Shown here: piece by piece, positions 59,121-62,868 of the stretch
Layout of the letters: every line of letters begins with the position of its first letter
How positions within the stretch are numbered: the first letter of the stretch is position 1
Assembly: GCA_020161795.1 (NCBI GenBank)
Contig: JAIUOR010000016.1
Location: 1 to 62,868 of the forward strand
Reading direction: 5' to 3'
From: Actinomycetota bacterium
Lineage (GTDB): Bacteria; Actinomycetota; Actinomycetes; Propionibacteriales; Propionibacteriaceae
DNA: 62,868 bases
Notes under the pieces: model-generated
Database searches by the model: none
The model's input: only the letters and a program-made list of their open reading frames with translations
Told to the model about the DNA's origin: nothing
Program-made: the position numbers and the translations under genes

Positions 59121-59738
59121 TCAGGAGTTGAAGCGGGTCTGGGCCGCCTCCAGGCCGAGGGTCAACAACGCGACGGTCGCGTCGGCGGCGCGGGAGAGAT
59201 CGAGTTCGTAGTTCTCACGCTCGGCGGCGGGGACGGCGGAGAGGACGTAGTTGACCGGATCGCGGTTGCCGGCCGGGCGTCCCACGCCCACCCGCACGCG
59301 ATAGAAGTCGCCGGTGCCGAGGCTACGGCGAATGGACTTCAGCCCGTTGTGGCCGTTGTCGCCGCCACCGAACTTCACCCGCAGGCTGCCGGGCGGCAGG
59401 TCGATCTCGTCGTGGATCACCACCAGGTGGTCGGCCGCCACATCGAAGTACTTGACCACCTTGGCCACCGAGCGTCCGGAGTCGTTCATGTAGGTGCGCG
59501 ACTTCATCAGCGCCACTGGGGTGGCGTCCGCGCCCACCCCGCCGAGCGAGCCGGCAGCGGTCACCCGGGTACGGGCGACGTCCGCGCCCAGTCGCAGGGA
59601 ATGGCTGAAGCCGACAGCGGCCTCGCGGGCCAGCGCCTCCACCACCCGATAGCCGGCATTGTGACGATGGTCGGCGTAGGTCGGGCCCGGATTGCCGAGC
59701 CCGACCACCAGCCAGGTTCCCGCCACGGCAGGGATCAC
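59121..59738 (-). CDS. pth: Peptidyl-tRNA hydrolase
   Basis: A 205-residue enzyme that frees peptides from peptidyl-tRNA. VVGLGNPGPTYADHRHNAGYRV holds the catalytic His and Asn, MKSRTYMNDSGRSV the second signature, HDEIDLPPG the catalytic Asp and GGGDNGHNGLKSI the Asn. The GTG start overlaps the rplY stop, so the pair is translationally coupled. Confidence 0.95.
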   Translation of the reverse strand: MIPAVAGTWLVVGLGNPGPTYADHRHNAGYRVVEALAREAAVGFSHSLRLGADVARTRVTAAGSLGGVGADATPVALMKSRTYMNDSGRSVAKVVKYFDVAADHLVVIHDEIDLPPGSLRVKFGGGDNGHNGLKSIRRSLGTGDFYRVRVGVGRPAGNRDPVNYVLSAVPAAERENYELDLSRAADATVALLTLGLEAAQTRFNS

Positions 59739-60337
59739 GCCTCCTCGGCGTCGCCTTCGGCTTCGGCCTCGCCGTCAGCGGCTTCGGCAGCCTCGGCGGC
59801 GGGCGACGCGGCGATGCTCAGGATCAGGTCGTCGGCCTCGCCGGGGAACACCGCGCCGGAGGGCAGCTTGAGGTCGCCGGCGGTGATCGAGGCGCCGACC
59901 TCGAGGCCCTCGACGGAGATCTCGACCGACGCCGGGATGTGGGTGGCCTCGACCTCGAGGGTGATGGTCTGCTGATCCATGACGACCAGACCGTCCACCT
60001 TCTCCTCGCCGACGACGACCAGCGGGACCTCGACGGAAACCTTCTCGCCCCGCTTGACGATCACCAGATCGACGTGCTCGATGGTGTCCTTGACGGGGTT
60101 GCGCTGCACCTGCTTGGGCAGGGCCAGCTGCTCCTTGCCCTCGTCTATCGAGATGGTCAGCAGCGCGTTCGCCACCCGCAGCGCCAGCTGAACATCGTGA
60201 CGCGGCAGCGAGATGTGCACCGGATCGGTGCCGTGACCGTACAGAACGGCAGGCACCAGGCCCGCACGCCGGGTACGCCGGGCGGCACCCTTCCCGAATT
60301 CGGTACGCGATACCGCGGCAATCTTGTTTTCGGACAC
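59735..60337 (-). CDS. rplY: 50S ribosomal protein L25, Ctc form
   Basis: A 200-residue protein with the L25 domain in residues 1-95 (AVSRTEFGKGAARRTRRAGLVPAVLYG) and the C-terminal TL5/Ctc beta domain (KVSVEVPLVVVGEE). It ends in an acidic Glu/Ala tail. It binds 5S rRNA and is general-stress linked in Gram-positive bacteria. The start is GTG with GAGGAG five bases upstream. Confidence 0.95.
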   Translation of the reverse strand: MSENKIAAVSRTEFGKGAARRTRRAGLVPAVLYGHGTDPVHISLPRHDVQLALRVANALLTISIDEGKEQLALPKQVQRNPVKDTIEHVDLVIVKRGEKVSVEVPLVVVGEEKVDGLVVMDQQTITLEVEATHIPASVEISVEGLEVGASITAGDLKLPSGAVFPGEADDLILSIAASPAAEAAEAADGEAEAEGDAEEA

Positions 60338-60499
60338 GTATTCTCCTCAACCTCGTGCAAATTTCAGGGCTCAGCGAGGGAGGACCTTGTCGATCACGGG
60401 CACCGGGCCCCTCGCCGAGGCAACCCCGCAATCCTATCGCGGAGGCTCATCGCGGAGGAAATCGAGCGGCACCGGTCGGCGGGGCCGATTCCGGAAGTG

Positions 60500-61477
60500 T
60501 CAGCTGTTGCCGCCGAACAGGGAGGTGACCGAGCCATCCTCGAAGACCGCCCGGATCGCCTGGGCGATCAATGGGGCCAGCGACAGCACCGTCAGCTTGG
60601 GAATGGAGACCGAATCCGGGATCGGCAGCGTGTTGGTGACGATCACCTCGGAGAACGGCGCCTCGTTCAGCCGCTGCGCGGCCGGGCCGGAGAGCACCGG
60701 GTGGGTGGCGGCGGCGATCACGCCCTTGGCGCCGTGCGCCACCAGCGCCTCCGCGGCCTGACAGATCGTGCCGGCGGTGTCGATCATGTCGTCGACCAGG
60801 ATGCACATCCGGCCCTCGACATCGCCGACCACCTCGCCAACCGCCACCTCATTGGCGCGGTTCGGATCCCGGCGCTTGTGAATGATCGCCAGCGGGCTGC
60901 CCAATTGATCCGACCACATGTCGGCCAGCCGGACCCGCCCGGCGTCCGGCGAGACCACTGTCATCTCCGAGACGTCGTAGCGTGAGGCGACGTACTCGTG
61001 GAGCACCGGCAGCCCCATCAGGTGGTCGACCGGACCGTCGAAGAAGCCCTGGATCTGGGCGGCGTGCAGGTCGATCGACATCAGCCGGTCGGCGCCGGCG
61101 GTCTTGTAGAGGTCGGCTATCAGCCGGGCCGAGATCGGCTCGCGCCCGGCGTGCTTCTTGTCCTGCCGGCCGTAGGGATAGAACGGCGAGACCACGGTGA
61201 TCCGCTTGGCCGAGGCCCGCTTCAGCGCATCGATCATGATCAGCTGTTCCATCAGCCACTCGTTGACCGGCGCCGGGTGGCTCTGCATGACGAAGGCGTC
61301 CGCGCCTCGCACCGATTCCTCGAATCGGACGTAGATCTCGGAATTGGCGTAGGTGAGCGACCGGGTGGGGACGAGGTCGACCCCCAGCAGGTCGGTCACC
61401 TCGTGGGCAAGCTCCGGGAAGGCCCGGCCGGTGCACACGATCAGGTGCTTCTCGGTGGGCCGCTTGATCCCGCTCAC
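60500..61477 (-). CDS. prs: Ribose-phosphate pyrophosphokinase
   Basis: A 325-residue PRPP synthetase (class I). FVMQSHPAPVNEWLMEQL and VSPFYPYGRQDKKH hold the flexible loop and ATP-binding residues, SIDLHAAQIQGFF the metal-binding DLH, VVSPDAGRV follows, and VLVDDMIDTAGT is the PRPP loop. The product feeds nucleotide, His and Trp synthesis. The GTG start overlaps the glmU stop as GTGA. Confidence 0.96.
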   Translation of the reverse strand: MSGIKRPTEKHLIVCTGRAFPELAHEVTDLLGVDLVPTRSLTYANSEIYVRFEESVRGADAFVMQSHPAPVNEWLMEQLIMIDALKRASAKRITVVSPFYPYGRQDKKHAGREPISARLIADLYKTAGADRLMSIDLHAAQIQGFFDGPVDHLMGLPVLHEYVASRYDVSEMTVVSPDAGRVRLADMWSDQLGSPLAIIHKRRDPNRANEVAVGEVVGDVEGRMCILVDDMIDTAGTICQAAEALVAHGAKGVIAAATHPVLSGPAAQRLNEAPFSEVIVTNTLPIPDSVSIPKLTVLSLAPLIAQAIRAVFEDGSVTSLFGGNS

Positions 61478-62868
61478 TCGGCCTCCTCCAGGCGCTGGGC
61501 TCCGGTCAGGGTATCGCGTTGTCGATCGGGATCCGCCCCATCTTCCGATGCGGCCTGCGCGGCCCGCGCGGTGGCCGTTCCCGCCCGTCGGCGCGCGACC
61601 CAGCCTCGGACATTGCGCTGCTGTCCGCGGGCGACCGCCAGCTCACCGGGGCCCACGTCGCCGGTGATCGTGGAGCCGGCGGCGACATAGGCACCGTCGG
61701 CGATGCGCACCGGTGCGACCAGCACCGAATCACTCCCCACGAAGCTGTGGTCACCGACGATGGTCGTGTTCTTGGTCACTCCGTCGTAGTTGGCGAAGAT
61801 CGTGCCGGCGCCGATGTTGACTCCCTCGCCGATCACCGCGTCACCGCAGTAGCTGAGGTGAGGAACCTTGGTGCCATCGCCGATGATCGCCTTCTTGGTT
61901 TCGACAAAGGCGCCGACCTTGGCCGTGACCCCCAGTTCGGTGCCGGGGCGCAGGTAGGAGAACGGGCCGACGGTCGCCCCGTCCCCGATGACCGCCAGCT
62001 CGGCGTGGGTGCGGACGATCGTGGCGTCCTGGCCCACCTCCACGTCGATCAGGGTGGTGTCGGGCCCGATGGTCGCTCCACGAGCGACCGAGGTCGCGCC
62101 CTCGAGCGAGGTGTTGGGAAGCAGGGTGACGTCCTCGGCCAGGTCGACACCGTCGTGGATCCAGGTGCTGGACGGATCGACGATGGTCACGCCATCAGCC
62201 ATCGCGCGGCGCAGGATGCGGCGGTTCAACTCGGCGCCGAGAGCGGCCAGCTGGATGCGGTCGTTGACCCCCTCGGTCTGCAGGTGATCCTCGAGCAACT
62301 GGGCGCCCACCCGGCGTCCCGACCTCACCGCATAGGCGATCACGTCGGTGAGGTAGAGCTCTCCCTGGGCGTTCTTCGCCTCCAGGCCGGCGATGCCCTC
62401 GACCAGCAGCGCGGCGTCGAAGACGTAGATGCCCGCGTTGATCTCGTCGATCGCGGCCTCGTCCGGGCCGGCGTCCTTCTGCTCGACGATCCGGATCACG
62501 CTGTCACCCTCGCGGACGATCCGGCCGTAGCCGGTGGGGTCGGGGACGACGGCGGTCAGCAAGGTGATGTCGTTGGCCTGGCTGCGATGTGAGACCACCA
62601 GCTCGGTCAGCGTCTCGCCGGTCAGCAGCGGGACATCGCCGCTGGTCACCACGACCTCGCCGGCGATGCCCGCCAACGCGGCCAGGCCCGAGCGGACGGC
62701 GTCTCCGGTGCCCAGCGGCCTCTCCTGCAGGGCGGTCGTCACCTGCGGCGCCACCTCGGACAGATGGGCCTCGACCTGCTCGCGGCCGTGGCCGACGACG
62801 ACGACGAGGTGTTCGGGTTCGAGTGCGCTGGCTGCGTCCACTGCGAGGGAGATCATCGACCGGCCGGC
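61474..62868 (-). CDS. glmU: Bifunctional GlmU, 5' end outside window
   Basis: The visible 464 codons cover nearly all of the protein except the first residues with the LAAGxGxRM loop. The uridyltransferase part has GTGDAVRSGL, VTSGDVPLL, DPTGYGRIVRE, EQKDA and NAGIYVFDA. The left-handed beta-helix acetyltransferase has the hexad repeats, FVETKKAIIGDGTKVPHLSY, NIGAGTIFANYDG and VGSDSVLVAPV. It makes UDP-GlcNAc for the wall. The tail after the helix (AGTATARAAQAASEDG) is disordered, as in actinobacteria. Confidence 0.95.
   Translation of the reverse strand, partial: AGRSMISLAVDAASALEPEHLVVVVGHGREQVEAHLSEVAPQVTTALQERPLGTGDAVRSGLAALAGIAGEVVVTSGDVPLLTGETLTELVVSHRSQANDITLLTAVVPDPTGYGRIVREGDSVIRIVEQKDAGPDEAAIDEINAGIYVFDAALLVEGIAGLEAKNAQGELYLTDVIAYAVRSGRRVGAQLLEDHLQTEGVNDRIQLAALGAELNRRILRRAMADGVTIVDPSSTWIHDGVDLAEDVTLLPNTSLEGATSVARGATIGPDTTLIDVEVGQDATIVRTHAELAVIGDGATVGPFSYLRPGTELGVTAKVGAFVETKKAIIGDGTKVPHLSYCGDAVIGEGVNIGAGTIFANYDGVTKNTTIVGDHSFVGSDSVLVAPVRIADGAYVAAGSTITGDVGPGELAVARGQQRNVRGWVARRRAGTATARAAQAASEDGADPDRQRDTLTGAQRLEEAE

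Noticed and set aside
55014-59975. A 1653-codon open frame on the plus strand
   Set aside because: It is the antisense shadow of mfd, pth and flanks, produced by high GC third positions. The opposite-strand proteins match known families throughout.

Overview
The window is about 63 kb of dense, high-GC chromosome from an actinobacterium. A mycothiol-conjugate amidase (mca), a PASTA-domain Ser/Thr kinase, a class II DAHP synthase, a PhoH/PIN protein, a short-chain Z-prenyl synthase of the Rv1086 type and a HelR-type helicase all point to Actinomycetota. A propionibacterial-type lineage is plausible but cannot be fixed from this sequence alone. I see no rRNA, CRISPR array, transposase, integrase or plasmid gene. 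There is one tRNA.

Three stretches keep gene orders that I recall from other actinobacteria such as Mycobacterium and Corynebacterium. (1) About 4.7-18.5 kb: metF, idsA, thiE, pknL, then aroQ-aroK-aroE-ltaE-aroG (transcribed leftward), plsC, a lipase-like hydrolase, a lipoprotein peptidase and an NlpC/P60 wall hydrolase. (2) About 27-39 kb: phoH, uppS, an ABC exporter (natAB), hemolysin III, a DUF255 thioredoxin-fold protein, an ECF42 sigma factor with two DGPF proteins, a small membrane protein, mca, a DUF4307 protein and greA. (3) About 51-63 kb: bax1, tRNA, DUF501, ftsB, eno, a SurA-N-like lipoprotein, mfd, pth, rplY, prs and glmU. Between and around them lie more variable genes: an LRR/Ig surface protein and helR at the left; acs, a GNAT, lysine aminotransferase, a PadR pair and a CDF-like transporter at 20-27 kb; and a regulatory/stress/repair island at 39-51 kb (an ECF sigma with a CU044_5270 partner, TetR with a PACE efflux pump, DinB, a DUF4097-like protein, an AI-2E permease, ung, msrA, mpg, an orphan adenine methylase, NUDIX).

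The genes mostly serve central functions: shikimate and folate/one-carbon metabolism, isoprenoid and cell-wall precursor synthesis (idsA, uppS, glmU, prs), cell-wall remodelling and signalling (pknL, NlpC/P60, ftsB), transcription (greA, helR, mfd, two ECF sigmas) and DNA or protein repair (ung, mpg, mfd, msrA, mca).

The most striking signal is not a gene. At least 18 genes have a TANNNT hexamer exactly 6 or 7 nt before an ATG/GTG, the geometry expected of leaderless mRNAs. In four gene pairs the stop codon of the upstream gene supplies the first bases of that -10 hexamer. Other unexplained features are a pair of 75-bp inverted-repeat elements in two intergenic gaps, a 570-bp hairpin-rich gap at 47.0-47.6 kb, a structured convergent gap at 32.2 kb, and a well-formed tRNA with anticodon UAA that lacks the long variable arm expected of tRNA-Leu.
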